Part shown: positions 17,484 through 25,591 of the stretch, in pieces
Position numbering within the stretch: position 1 is the stretch's first letter
Layout: each line of letters begins with the position of its first letter
DNA from: Chamaesiphon sp. 336R_metabinner_41
Lineage (GTDB): Bacteria > Cyanobacteriota > Cyanobacteriia > Cyanobacteriales > Chamaesiphonaceae
Direction of reading: 5' to 3'
Assembly: GCA_025359915.1 (NCBI GenBank)
Contig: JANYDE010000010.1
Location: 1 to 53,797 of the forward strand
Length of the DNA stretch: 53,797 nucleotides
Notes under the pieces: generated by a model
Databases searched by the model: none
What the model saw: only the letters and a program-made list of their open reading frames with translations
What the model was told of the DNA's origin: nothing
Program-made: the position numbers and the translations under genes

Positions 17484-18452
17484 CTAATAGCCGAGCATCT
17501 TTGACAAACTTTTAACTCCTGAAAACAAAAACTCGGCAAATTCAGTGCCGAATAGCCGCACTAATATCGGATAAGGAGTTTGTCCGACAACACAACTGTT
17601 CGCCGCTAATTGACGTGCTTTTCTAAAGTACAAATTAGCTTCTGTAGCTGCACCCGATCGCAACACACTTCTACCGTATCGCCATAGGCGTTGGGCAAGA
17701 ATACTGCTAACTTGAGGCGTTAGATCTGTATCTGTATACTGCTGAATCAGTTGGATCTGTCGATCGATCGTCTCATAATCCACCAACGCACTTTTTTGTG
17801 TATAACCACGGTTGCTAATTCGATCTGGATCATTATATTCACGATAATAATAAACCGGATGAGGATCGTGAATAAACGTCACCCCTGACAATACCAATCG
17901 TAAATGTAAATCGTGCTCTTGACCACGAGTTAGAGTCGGATCGAAACCGCCAATTGCGGCTAAATAAGTCTTCTGATGCAGTGGACAGGATGTCAACGGA
18001 CAATTCGATAATATTTGCTCGATCGGATCGATCGTCGCCTGAAGAGGCTGTAAGGGATAGTTGGGAAGTAGATTTCCTTGCCGATCGATCCTCATTGCAT
18101 CACCATAAATAATAGCTTGTAAATTGTCGGTTAATTTACCCGCCTGAAGCACCTGACGCTCGATACTGTCTGGCAATAAGATATCGTCACCATCTAGAAA
18201 TTTAATATATTTACCCTGCGCTAGAGCAATACCTCGATTTCGAGCTGTCGGTGCGCCTTGATTCGATCCAGTTTCCCAGCGAATTTTATCGCCAAAGCGA
18301 CGAACGATCTCCAGACTATCATCTTGAGATCCATCATCAATGACAATTATTTCTACATTAGGATAGGTGAGATCTAACGCACTTTCAATTGCTTCCCGAA
18401 TAAAGGATCGATTGTTGTAGCAAGGAATAATAATTGACACTAAAAATGACAT
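17484..18452 (-). CDS. Glycosyltransferase family 2
   Basis: The 322-residue GT2 enzyme has all the usual motifs: VSIIIPCYNNRSFIREAIESAL at the N-terminus, IIVIDDGSQDDSLEIV, APTARNRGIALAQGKYIKFLDGDDIL (DxD motif in LDGDD) and the acceptor loop TRGQEHDLHLRL. It would transfer a hexose or similar sugar to a growing glycan. It starts 18 nt after the gshB stop in the transcribed direction and ends 5 nt before the next transferase, so the cluster is probably one transcript here. An ATTACCTATT-type repeat lies in the short gap before its start. Confidence 0.9.
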   Translation of the reverse strand: MSFLVSIIIPCYNNRSFIREAIESALDLTYPNVEIIVIDDGSQDDSLEIVRRFGDKIRWETGSNQGAPTARNRGIALAQGKYIKFLDGDDILLPDSIERQVLQAGKLTDNLQAIIYGDAMRIDRQGNLLPNYPLQPLQATIDPIEQILSNCPLTSCPLHQKTYLAAIGGFDPTLTRGQEHDLHLRLVLSGVTFIHDPHPVYYYREYNDPDRISNRGYTQKSALVDYETIDRQIQLIQQYTDTDLTPQVSSILAQRLWRYGRSVLRSGAATEANLYFRKARQLAANSCVVGQTPYPILVRLFGTEFAEFLFSGVKSLSKMLGY

Positions 18453-18470
18453 ATCATTATCTATTACCTA

Positions 18471-19436
18471 TTACTCAAATTGAGCCGCTAACCACTCCAT
18501 TACTTCCTGCCCTAAACTAACATTATTCAATCGATCGATCTCGCGAATTCCGGTGGGACTGGTGACATTTACCTCAGTCAAATAACCACCGATCACATCG
18601 ATACCCACAAAGTATAAACCAGCAGCTTGAAGTTTTGGAGCCATCTCCGCACACATCTGATATTCTCGATCGGTAATAGCGACTTTTTCACTTCGTCCAC
18701 CCACTGCCATATTGCCCCGAAATTCTTTCCCCGTGGGAATCCGATTTACCGCACCCAAAGGTTTCCCATCGAGCACGATAATCCGTTTATCCCCATCTTT
18801 TGCTGCCGGAAGAAACTGCTGAATCATCAGCGGTTCGCGATTTTGTCCGGTACTAACTTCAATCAGCGAATTAAAATTTTTATCGTCTGGAGTGAGGAAT
18901 AAAATCCCTTCTCCACCCTTGCCACCTAAGGGTTTCAAGACTGCCGCGCCATGAGTTTCCACAAACTGACGAATTACCACTTTATCTCGCGAGACGATCG
19001 TTGCTGGCATCCATTCGGCGAATTGCAATGCAAACATCTTCTCATTCGCATTGCGCAATCCCGATGGACTATTTATCACCAACGTCTGGGTTGGATCGAG
19101 ACAGTCCAGAATAAAGGTGGTATATAAATAAGAAACATCCACAGGGGGGTCTGTCCGCATGAAGACGGCATCCATTTCCCCTAAAGCTTGGAAGACTACA
19201 TTTCCGAGCTGATACCAGCCTTCCTGAGCCACCCAGCGACCATTCTGAAGCTCTACCGGAGTAAATTTTACTGGTTGAAGAAATCCCCAAGCTTCCCCGC
19301 CGACAACGCTCAATTTTTCAGCCTGAGTAATCCACACCTGATGCCCTAGTTGATCGGCCGCTTCCATCAATGCCACACTGGTATCATGGGTAGGATCTAA
19401 TTTGGCGATCGGATCGATAATAAATGTTAGTTTCAT
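18471..19436 (-). CDS. gshB: Glutathione synthetase
   Basis: GshB ligates gamma-glutamylcysteine and glycine using ATP to make glutathione, the second step of the pathway. The 321-residue length is typical. The N-terminal domain starts MKLTFIIDPIAKLDPTHDTSVALMEAA. The ATP-grasp domain shows VLKPLGGKGGEGILFL, LMIQQFLPAAKDGDKRIIVLDG and the C-terminal VTSPTGIREIDRLN. The product is cytoplasmic. It follows lexA on the same strand with a palindrome between them, so co-transcription is uncertain. Glutathione also serves the class III alcohol dehydrogenase encoded at 26689. Confidence 0.96.
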   Translation of the reverse strand: MKLTFIIDPIAKLDPTHDTSVALMEAADQLGHQVWITQAEKLSVVGGEAWGFLQPVKFTPVELQNGRWVAQEGWYQLGNVVFQALGEMDAVFMRTDPPVDVSYLYTTFILDCLDPTQTLVINSPSGLRNANEKMFALQFAEWMPATIVSRDKVVIRQFVETHGAAVLKPLGGKGGEGILFLTPDDKNFNSLIEVSTGQNREPLMIQQFLPAAKDGDKRIIVLDGKPLGAVNRIPTGKEFRGNMAVGGRSEKVAITDREYQMCAEMAPKLQAAGLYFVGIDVIGGYLTEVNVTSPTGIREIDRLNNVSLGQEVMEWLAAQFE

Positions 19437-19522
19437 CAGGTCAGAATTTGAGGGGATAAGATAGCTCTAGCTGAAATTCTAGGTGCGATCGAGGTCTGGA
19501 CGCAAGATCGTCTACCGATCGA

Positions 19523-19558
19523 GGACACCCCTACATCATCGATGATGTAGGGGTGTCC
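19523..19558. repeat. Perfect 36-nt palindrome without loop
   Basis: All 36 bases are self-complementary around a central ATCGAT. It lies 40 nt after the lexA stop and 86 nt before the gshB start. It shares the word ACCCCTAC/GTAGGGGT with the 56-nt palindrome at 9165-9220. Confidence 0.95.
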
Positions 19559-19598
19559 CAAGGTTTCCGCAAGCATAAAGATTAGCGCGAGCAGAAAT

Positions 19599-20216
19599 TT
19601 ATCTTTTCATCGGCTGATAACCACGCCAAACACCGATTAAAACACCTTGAACCTGAACTAGATGAGCTGCGGATTCGATCGGTTGATACTTGGGATTGGC
19701 AGCTTGAAGGGTAATATGTTCGCCCTGACGATGATAACGCTTGAGGGTAGTTCCTTGACCATCTACTTGCGCTGCGACGATCGTGCCATTCTTCACCTCA
19801 GTGGAGTCCTTAATGGGCTGCATGATAGCCATATCACCTTCGACGATCGAATCCTCGATCATGCTATCTCCCATCACTTGGAGGGCAAAATAGTCGGACT
19901 GATGAAAAAATGGCGATAAATCTAATCTTTCAGTGACATCATTCGCAAATGGTTCGACCAATCCCCCTGCGGCAATTGTCCCAAAAATGGGCACACCACT
20001 CGCAGCATATTTAAGAATTTTAATCGTCCGTGCTTTTCCTTCTGCCCACTCAATAAACCCCTTATTGCGCAGATGCTCCAATCGACTTTGAATCGGCGCG
20101 GGGGATTTGAGATCCATCGCTTGCATCATCTGGCGAATCGATGGTGCGTGTTGATTTTCCCGAACATAATCTACTAGCCAATCGTAAAGTTCTTTTTGGG
20201 CTTTTGTTAATTCCAT
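19599..20216 (-). CDS. lexA: LexA-type transcriptional repressor (S24 peptidase)
   Basis: LexA represses target genes until self-cleavage. In several cyanobacteria it regulates processes other than classical SOS, including carbon metabolism and redox genes (established for some strains). The 205-residue protein has an N-terminal winged helix (about 1-65, APSIRQMMQAMDLKSPAPIQSRLEHL). The C-terminal S24 domain has the Ala83-Gly84 cleavage bond in TIAAGGL, Ser118 in MGDSMI and Lys159 in TTLKRY. The complete catalytic set means it should be able to cleave itself. I did not find a convincing LexA operator (AGTAC-type palindrome) upstream; only a TAGTAC half-site is visible near 20265. Confidence 0.93.
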   Translation of the reverse strand: MELTKAQKELYDWLVDYVRENQHAPSIRQMMQAMDLKSPAPIQSRLEHLRNKGFIEWAEGKARTIKILKYAASGVPIFGTIAAGGLVEPFANDVTERLDLSPFFHQSDYFALQVMGDSMIEDSIVEGDMAIMQPIKDSTEVKNGTIVAAQVDGQGTTLKRYHRQGEHITLQAANPKYQPIESAAHLVQVQGVLIGVWRGYQPMKR

Positions 20217-20438
20217 GATTCTACACTCTCAAATTCAATATATAACTACTATAGATCTGTCGTACTAGCAAAGTCCACTGAATTTTTAGTAATTGTTTGA
20301 ATTTGATAAGGGTGGATAGTGGATAGTGAATGGGGTTAATAGTGGGTAACGGTGGTTGCATGATTTAATTAACCTAATCGATGCTTCTTTGGAGACTTCA
20401 TGAGTTTTATCCACTATCCACCATTCACCATTCACTAT

Positions 20439-21323
20439 TCACTTACTCTTCAAATTGTGAGCCTTATAAAAAGTTTCTAAACTATTAATATCGCCGACAA
20501 ACCGCCAGTGCCAAGGCTCATAGCTAACTTTTTGAATATTATCCTTGGGGAAAGATAGCTCAAAACTGTAGGTTGCGGCGTTGGCTTTTAGCCATTTATA
20601 TGCGGGTGTCGTGTCAAAATTTTGATTCAAATTAGTAGCAGGAACAGAACTATCGCCGAGATCGACGGCATAGCCAGTATGATGTTCGCTGTATTTAGGC
20701 GGTGCGCTGACTTCGGCGCGTTTTGTCGGTTGTTGTCTGCGTTCGGCTCCAACCCCAAAAAACAGCCGTTTCTGATCGTCAACCGATCGAAATGCCGAAA
20801 TTGTTGTAATATCGACACCACTAGATCGAGCCGCACTCACCATTGATTGAAACTTCGTCGCAGCAGTTTTGCGCAAGCGATAACCACCACCAATCGATAC
20901 TAATTCATCGTTGGGAGCTTCGGCATAGGAAAGATGATTCAAGAGATTATCGACATTTGGCGACTGATTATTATCAGTAGCTGGAATACCCGCATTTCCA
21001 GAATTACTCGCACTAGCGACAATGGCTGTTGTCGGGGGATTATTCTGAGCTGTTCTGGCAAATGTAAAAGCAGCTCCACCAGCGAATAAAATTCCCAATC
21101 CGATGGCAATTCCCCCCAAGGGTAGTTGTGGGAAAGATGAAATGTTTTGAAGGCGACTGGCTTGAATTTTACCTCCATCCCGCAAGGCTGCTGGGATATC
21201 TTCGGCTTTACCTAGATTAGCCGATTTATTTGCTGGTCTAGACCGATCTGAATTACTCAACTGCTGCTCCTGCCACGCGACTATATTGCATTTTGACACA
21301 TCATCGATGGTTCTCGATCGCAA
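20439..21323 (-). CDS. Membrane-anchored D-Ala-D-Ala carboxypeptidase (VanY/M15B)
   Basis: The 294-residue protein has one transmembrane helix at about 66-89 (LPLGGIAIGLGILFAGGAAFTF), so the peptidase domain faces the periplasm. The M15B domain (about 140-285) carries the zinc ligands in SEHHTGYAVDLGD (His and Asp) and EPWHWRF (catalytic Glu-x-x-His). Such enzymes trim the terminal D-Ala of peptidoglycan stem peptides. The frame opens with TTG at 21323, and the true start could be slightly downstream because no ATG fits well. It begins 23 nt after the FHA-kinase gene ends, so the two are likely co-transcribed. Confidence 0.88.
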   Translation of the reverse strand: MRSRTIDDVSKCNIVAWQEQQLSNSDRSRPANKSANLGKAEDIPAALRDGGKIQASRLQNISSFPQLPLGGIAIGLGILFAGGAAFTFARTAQNNPPTTAIVASASNSGNAGIPATDNNQSPNVDNLLNHLSYAEAPNDELVSIGGGYRLRKTAATKFQSMVSAARSSGVDITTISAFRSVDDQKRLFFGVGAERRQQPTKRAEVSAPPKYSEHHTGYAVDLGDSSVPATNLNQNFDTTPAYKWLKANAATYSFELSFPKDNIQKVSYEPWHWRFVGDINSLETFYKAHNLKSK

Positions 21324-21344
21324 ATATTGTCAGAATTTGCCTCT

Positions 21345-21364
21345 CCTATTCCCTATTCCCTATT
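21345..21364. repeat. STRR heptamer CCCTATT at a gene end
   Basis: About three copies of CCCTATT overlap the end of the FHA-kinase gene and encode its last residues (IGNRE) and stop. Confidence 0.85.
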
Positions 21365-22533
21365 CGCTTCAGAGCCTGAATTAAATCTACCGCAGTCAGA
21401 TAACGATCTTTCGCGCGACGTTGGGTGACTTTATCGATTAAAGCTTGCACTGGCGGCGTAATCGTTGGAATCGCCGCAACATTAAAACGGTAGCCATCTG
21501 GTTGAAACTCTAAAAAATCGGCCGGATTGCGCCCTGTCAAGAGAAATATGAGTGTGAGACCGATCGCATATAAGTCTGACTGGGTGCAGGGTTGACCACT
21601 ATTTTGCTCTGGTGCCATATAGTCTGGTGCGCCAATTTTGGTGCCACCAAGAGTACCAATTTCTTTGACTGCTCCAAAATCAAGCAAAAAGATTTGTTTG
21701 TCAATCGCGCGCACGAGGATATTCGCTGGTTTGACATCGCGATGAATTAGTGGCGGTTGTTGCTGATGAATATAACCCAAAATCCCGCACAATTGAATCA
21801 TCCAGTCGATCGCCTGAGCTAATGTTACGGTGCCATGCTCGATGATGTATAGATCCAAATCCTGTCCGTGGATTAGTTCCATCGCCAGATATTTACGTCC
21901 AGTTGCGACGAAAAAATCATAATATTGGGGGATGCCTGGATGGTGAAGGGTTTGGAGGATTTTGGCTTCTCGTTCAAATAATTCCCGTGCTTTGGGAATT
22001 TCGACCATATCCGCATTCATTTCTTTGAGTACCAATAATTTAGCCAGATCCCATGCTAAATAAGTCGTACCCATGCCACCGATTCCAAGGGTTTTGAGGA
22101 TCTGATATTTACCGATCTGATGACTGACTGTCATTGGTTGTCCGCAGTGTCTACAAAACAACGTATCAGCAGGGTTGTCTAAGTGCTGGCAAATAACTGG
22201 GGCGACTATTTCCACATCTAGCCGCACGGTCAACAATACGCCATCTTTGGCTAGTTGAAGGCGATCGTCATTGGTCAATAATACTTTATTTATCGATAAA
22301 CTATTGACAAAGGTGCCATTGGTACTGTGATTGCTAATTTCCCAGTAGCCACCACCCTGGCGTAAACTAGTATGAGAAATCGTCGCGTGAAGTCTGGAAA
22401 TTGACGGTCGATCGATGACGATTTGATGTTCTGGAGATCTGCCGATTTGAATCGCTGCTGGCGGCACAAATTGCCACTGCTGCAAGATGCGACTCCGGCT
22501 CTCATCCCACAACGAAATCTGAATATTTTTCAT
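21346..22533 (-). CDS. FHA-domain serine/threonine protein kinase
   Basis: This 395-residue kinase combines an N-terminal FHA phosphothreonine-binding domain (about 1-110; IQIGRSPEHQIVID, SRLHATI, STNGTFVN), a short zinc-ribbon-like linker with CRHCG, and a Hanks-type kinase domain (about 142-390). Catalytic motifs are intact: GIGGMGTTYLA glycine loop, Lys in LVLKEM, HRDVKPANI, DFGAVKE and APDYMAPEQ. It is probably a cytoplasmic signalling kinase. It sits between a VanY peptidase and a large membrane protein whose partner genes are often kinases or FHA proteins. The last five residues derive from a tandem repeat. Confidence 0.92.
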   Translation of the reverse strand: MKNIQISLWDESRSRILQQWQFVPPAAIQIGRSPEHQIVIDRPSISRLHATISHTSLRQGGGYWEISNHSTNGTFVNSLSINKVLLTNDDRLQLAKDGVLLTVRLDVEIVAPVICQHLDNPADTLFCRHCGQPMTVSHQIGKYQILKTLGIGGMGTTYLAWDLAKLLVLKEMNADMVEIPKARELFEREAKILQTLHHPGIPQYYDFFVATGRKYLAMELIHGQDLDLYIIEHGTVTLAQAIDWMIQLCGILGYIHQQQPPLIHRDVKPANILVRAIDKQIFLLDFGAVKEIGTLGGTKIGAPDYMAPEQNSGQPCTQSDLYAIGLTLIFLLTGRNPADFLEFQPDGYRFNVAAIPTITPPVQALIDKVTQRRAKDRYLTAVDLIQALKRIGNRE

Positions 22534-22592
22534 GAAGACCGCCGCAATTTACCAGTCCTTTCCAAGACAGCGCACCAAGCAGGGAGACTAAG

Positions 22593-22673
22593 ATCCGGTT
22601 CCCCCTTTTGAAGGGGGGTTAGGGGGATCCAGATCTCCAAATCATCTCCAACAGACTTGTGTATACACGGTAG
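22593..22673. repeat. Composite intergenic element with hairpin and TATACAC end
   Basis: A C-rich/G-rich hairpin (CCCCCTTTTGAAGGGGGG core) is followed by AGATCTCC and ACTTGTGTATACACGGTAG. The same order, in inverted orientation, recurs at about 36264-36350. Related hairpins with AGATCT and ACCCCACC appear at 33824-33877 and 53497-53548. The element fills the 151-nt gap upstream of the FHA-kinase gene. Confidence 0.75.
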
Positions 22674-22684
22674 ATCCCCTATCC

Positions 22685-24712
22685 CTAATTACGACTCGAA
22701 CGAGGTACCAAGAGCAACCGCCAATCAGCCACATAGGAACGAGCATCGCCGTAAATGGGACTGCGCCGACCGATTGTAGCAGCTAATTCGATCGCATTAG
22801 AGATATTGCCCTGACGATAGATGGCAATCGCTCGATCTAGCGTATGTCGATCGGCAACTTCTTGTAGTTCCAAGCTCCAGTAGCGAACTTCTGCTTGAGC
22901 ATCTTGATAGAGCGATCTCCCAGGTGTAATTCGATTGGCAACTGTAATCGCCTGGGATAAATGCCCTTGTCTAGCTAGTTCAATCGCTTGAGCCAAAATT
23001 GGTCGATCTTCAACTACCTGAATTTTTTCATTCCATTCAGCTACTGACGTGGTAATTTCTTCGCCCAGCGGACGATCTTTGGTAATCTTTCCGGCGAGGC
23101 GAACGGCAGCTTTGAGATTGGCGAGGGACTCACCTTTACTAACTATTTGTTTGGCTTTGGCTAGGATTACTCGATTGTCAACAGTTTCAATCTGCTGACT
23201 CCAGGTGGCAATTTCCGACTGGATTGTTTTGCCGACATCGCTGTCAGCGGGGACTTGTTTCGCCGTTTGGATTGCCATCGCCAGAGTTGCAGGCTGCTGG
23301 AAGCTAGCAATGGTTTTTGCCCACTGGAGTTGGGTTTGCTGTTTGAGCATTCCTTGCCAGTTGGACTGTTTTGTCCGCGCCAAGGTATAAATCGAGCTAT
23401 TTTTCGGGATTTTCTTGGCTTGAGAGATCGCATCCATCAATGCTAGCATGTGCCGTTTGCCCGCCCAGATATGCGCTTGATTGAGTTTGACCCAATCTTG
23501 AGCTTCGGCGTAACTAGACACGTCCTGGGGCACTTTTTGGGCGATCGCAATCGCTGCATTAAAGTTCTGAGTTTTGTATAAATCGACGCTTAATAGCACC
23601 AGATGTTTACTCCACTTACTCCGCAGCACTTGCCCCTCTTGATAGACATAGGTAGTCTTGTCGATTTCATTCGCCAGTTTCATCGCATTCAGAATCGGTG
23701 CTGGCTCCTTTGGTAAAGGTGCTTCGACAACTTTTTCTTTCTTCGCTGCGGCTTTGACGGCTAAGGCGATTCGCTTGGCGCGGACATTATAGTCATCACC
23801 CTCTTTCGTTTCTAGCGCGTCTTTTGCCTCTTGGAGTCGATCCCAACCATCCCGCTCTCTAGCGAGCTTGGATGCCATTTTGTCATGCTTGTAGCCGTTC
23901 CAATAGCTGCCTTTCATCTGCTGTACTGCTTGCAGAATCACAAATGCCTGATTCCAATCGCCGCTTTTCATCGCCTGCTCGAATCTACCATCGATCTTGC
24001 TACTATCCAAAGACTGAATCGACCATTTAGCGACTGTCGCCTGAGCGCGATCGTAGACGGGACTACTAACTGGTACGATCTTTATGGTCGCGATCGCTTG
24101 CTCGATATTACCCTCATTGAGTTGCTTGCGCCCAATTTTCATCAAGTCTTCAGACCAAGATCTCAGCAACCGTTGGGACTCACCATAGAGTGGGTGCCGA
24201 TCTGTCCATCCTTTGACTAGATCCACTGCACTGCGTAGCTTGGGTACTTCCTTCGTTTCCGCGCCAACTTGAGCGCAATACAGCCGTTCGCTATCTACCG
24301 AAATTGGTAAAACGCCCTGACAATTGGGCGTAGGTGGCACTGCAATCAATAACAAATAACTAGTAACACCCGTACCACCTACCATTGCGGCTAGAACCGC
24401 CCAAAATGCCGACCAAGGATCGACATTTACTGTCGGTAGATTGATCCGACTAATCGGTGCCACGATATCGCTAAATAGGTCGCGAGCGGCAATATTGGTA
24501 ATGGTTGAAACTTTCTTGGAGGTATCGGTGTTCAGCACCTCTGATGCTGGCGAACCACTGCTATGAATAAAACTGTTGCCAGTCTCCATCGGCTCTGATA
24601 AATCTCCTTCTATCTGCTTTACGGCTCCATTCCTAGCTGCTGGCTGAAATTGGAATCTTTTCCAAGCACCGATTAACTGAGTTCCAACCTTCTGCTCTTT
24701 ACTGTCTTGCAC
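22685..24712 (-). CDS. Large helical-repeat membrane protein, conserved in cyanobacteria
   Basis: I do not recognise a function. The protein (675 residues from the chosen start) has a soluble N-terminus, one transmembrane helix (about 102-130, FWAVLAAMVGGTGVTSYLLLIAV) and a long extracytoplasmic region of degenerate helical repeats. Each repeat reads roughly A-I-x-x-A-x-x-V/I-x-x-x-S/R-x-x-Y-x-x-A-Q/R-x-x-V-x-x-W, with at least nine copies (for example ITPGRSLYQDAQAEVRYW). This resembles TPR/Sel1-like scaffolds. A strong Shine-Dalgarno GGAGGAGG lies 5 nt before the GTG at 24712, so that start is preferred over the TTG at 24727. The FHA-kinase gene follows on the same strand. A scaffold role in signalling or envelope organisation is only a guess. 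Confidence 0.75.
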   Translation of the reverse strand: MQDSKEQKVGTQLIGAWKRFQFQPAARNGAVKQIEGDLSEPMETGNSFIHSSGSPASEVLNTDTSKKVSTITNIAARDLFSDIVAPISRINLPTVNVDPWSAFWAVLAAMVGGTGVTSYLLLIAVPPTPNCQGVLPISVDSERLYCAQVGAETKEVPKLRSAVDLVKGWTDRHPLYGESQRLLRSWSEDLMKIGRKQLNEGNIEQAIATIKIVPVSSPVYDRAQATVAKWSIQSLDSSKIDGRFEQAMKSGDWNQAFVILQAVQQMKGSYWNGYKHDKMASKLARERDGWDRLQEAKDALETKEGDDYNVRAKRIALAVKAAAKKEKVVEAPLPKEPAPILNAMKLANEIDKTTYVYQEGQVLRSKWSKHLVLLSVDLYKTQNFNAAIAIAQKVPQDVSSYAEAQDWVKLNQAHIWAGKRHMLALMDAISQAKKIPKNSSIYTLARTKQSNWQGMLKQQTQLQWAKTIASFQQPATLAMAIQTAKQVPADSDVGKTIQSEIATWSQQIETVDNRVILAKAKQIVSKGESLANLKAAVRLAGKITKDRPLGEEITTSVAEWNEKIQVVEDRPILAQAIELARQGHLSQAITVANRITPGRSLYQDAQAEVRYWSLELQEVADRHTLDRAIAIYRQGNISNAIELAATIGRRSPIYGDARSYVADWRLLLVPRSSRN

Positions 24713-24726
24713 TAGCCCCTCCTCCA

Positions 24727-24949
24727 AGAAATATAATTTTTAATGTATTACAGAAATATAATTTTTATAATTTAAGACTGACTTGTTGCAATGGCATTAC
24801 ATCGGATTGAATTTATGGATTGAGCGATTGGATGCTCTCAGAATCTGGATTCTATCTAGATTTGCCGATTTTTTTAGTATCTTAACATTTATAATGTTAT
24901 TTTAAACTACGTATAGTATTAATAAATTATCTATATTGACTCTCTAAAT
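24727..24949. promoter_or_regulatory. Divergent promoter region with direct and inverted repeats
   Basis: This AT-rich spacer separates the helical-repeat gene (-) from crr6 (+). A 16-nt direct repeat AGAAATATAATTTTTA occurs at 24727-24742 and 24752-24767. A 7-bp inverted repeat TAACATT-TAT-AATGTTA lies at 24884-24900, about 50 nt before crr6. The latter could be an operator; no regulator is assigned. Confidence 0.4.
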
Positions 24950-25423
24950 ATGACAACCATTTGTGTTGATACTGAGGCGATCTTGAGTTTAGACCTATCC
25001 TCGATCGCTAATTCGATCGAATCGTGGTTAGTTACAAACCCTAAACAATTTGATTTGGAGTTAAAATTCTCGATCGACTACAATCGAGATCCTCAAGATC
25101 CGCGAGAACTATCGGAAATTCCAGAGATCCGACTGTGGTTTCTCCGGTTGGATGCTCGGTACCCCTATTTACCCCTACTCCTAGATTGGCAAGCCGGAGA
25201 ACTCAGTAGATATGTCGCGATGTTGATTCCCCATCAATTTAGCCGCAAGGAAGGAATCCAATACAATCCCGAAGCTTTAGAGCTGTGGGTAATGCACAGG
25301 GTATTTCTCATCACAGATTGGTTGCAGTGTCAACAGATTGAGGATCGATCGAAACTCAAGTTTATGACCCAAATGCTAGGCTACGAGTTAGACGATGGTC
25401 TGTTTGAATTGCTAGAACAATAA
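24950..25423 (+). CDS. crr6: CRR6 family NDH-1 (NdhI) maturation factor, DUF1817
   Basis: CRR6 is needed for assembly of the NdhI subunit into the peripheral arm of the photosynthetic NDH-1 complex in plants and cyanobacteria. The 157-residue length and the motifs DPRELSEIPEIRLWFLRLDARYPYLPLLLDW, ELSRYVAMLIPHQFSR and EGIQYNPEALELWVMHR are characteristic of the DUF1817/CRR6 family. The protein is soluble and cytoplasmic. It stands alone on the plus strand. The link with this window is functional: ndhF4, ndhD4 and cupB at 48.5-53.4 kb encode NDH-1 parts. Confidence 0.9.
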   Translation: MTTICVDTEAILSLDLSSIANSIESWLVTNPKQFDLELKFSIDYNRDPQDPRELSEIPEIRLWFLRLDARYPYLPLLLDWQAGELSRYVAMLIPHQFSRKEGIQYNPEALELWVMHRVFLITDWLQCQQIEDRSKLKFMTQMLGYELDDGLFELLEQ

Positions 25424-25572
25424 CAGATCTTCTGGTAAAGTCGATGCCAAATATTGCCAATATGTTCCATCAAAGTTAGCACAGACCCACTCTAAATCAA
25501 CAAAACAGTCAAGAATCAGTTGTTGCTGATTTAAGGTATGGTTTGCTAGTTTTGAAACCAATTAGATCCCCT

Positions 25573-25590
25573 AGTCCCCCAGTCCCCCAA
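25573..25590. repeat. STRR AGTCCCCC units in the leader of the dehydrogenase gene
   Basis: Two AGTCCCCC(C/A) units abut the start codon of the following gene (ATG at 25592). They occupy the place where a Shine-Dalgarno sequence would be. The same C-rich unit occurs at 13707-13735 and twice near 47136-47225. Confidence 0.75.
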
Positions 25591-25591
25591 G

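Noticed and set aside
20217-20290. Possible LexA autoregulatory box upstream of lexA
   Set aside because: Only one TAGTAC half-site is visible and a second half at proper spacing is missing, so no operator is claimed.
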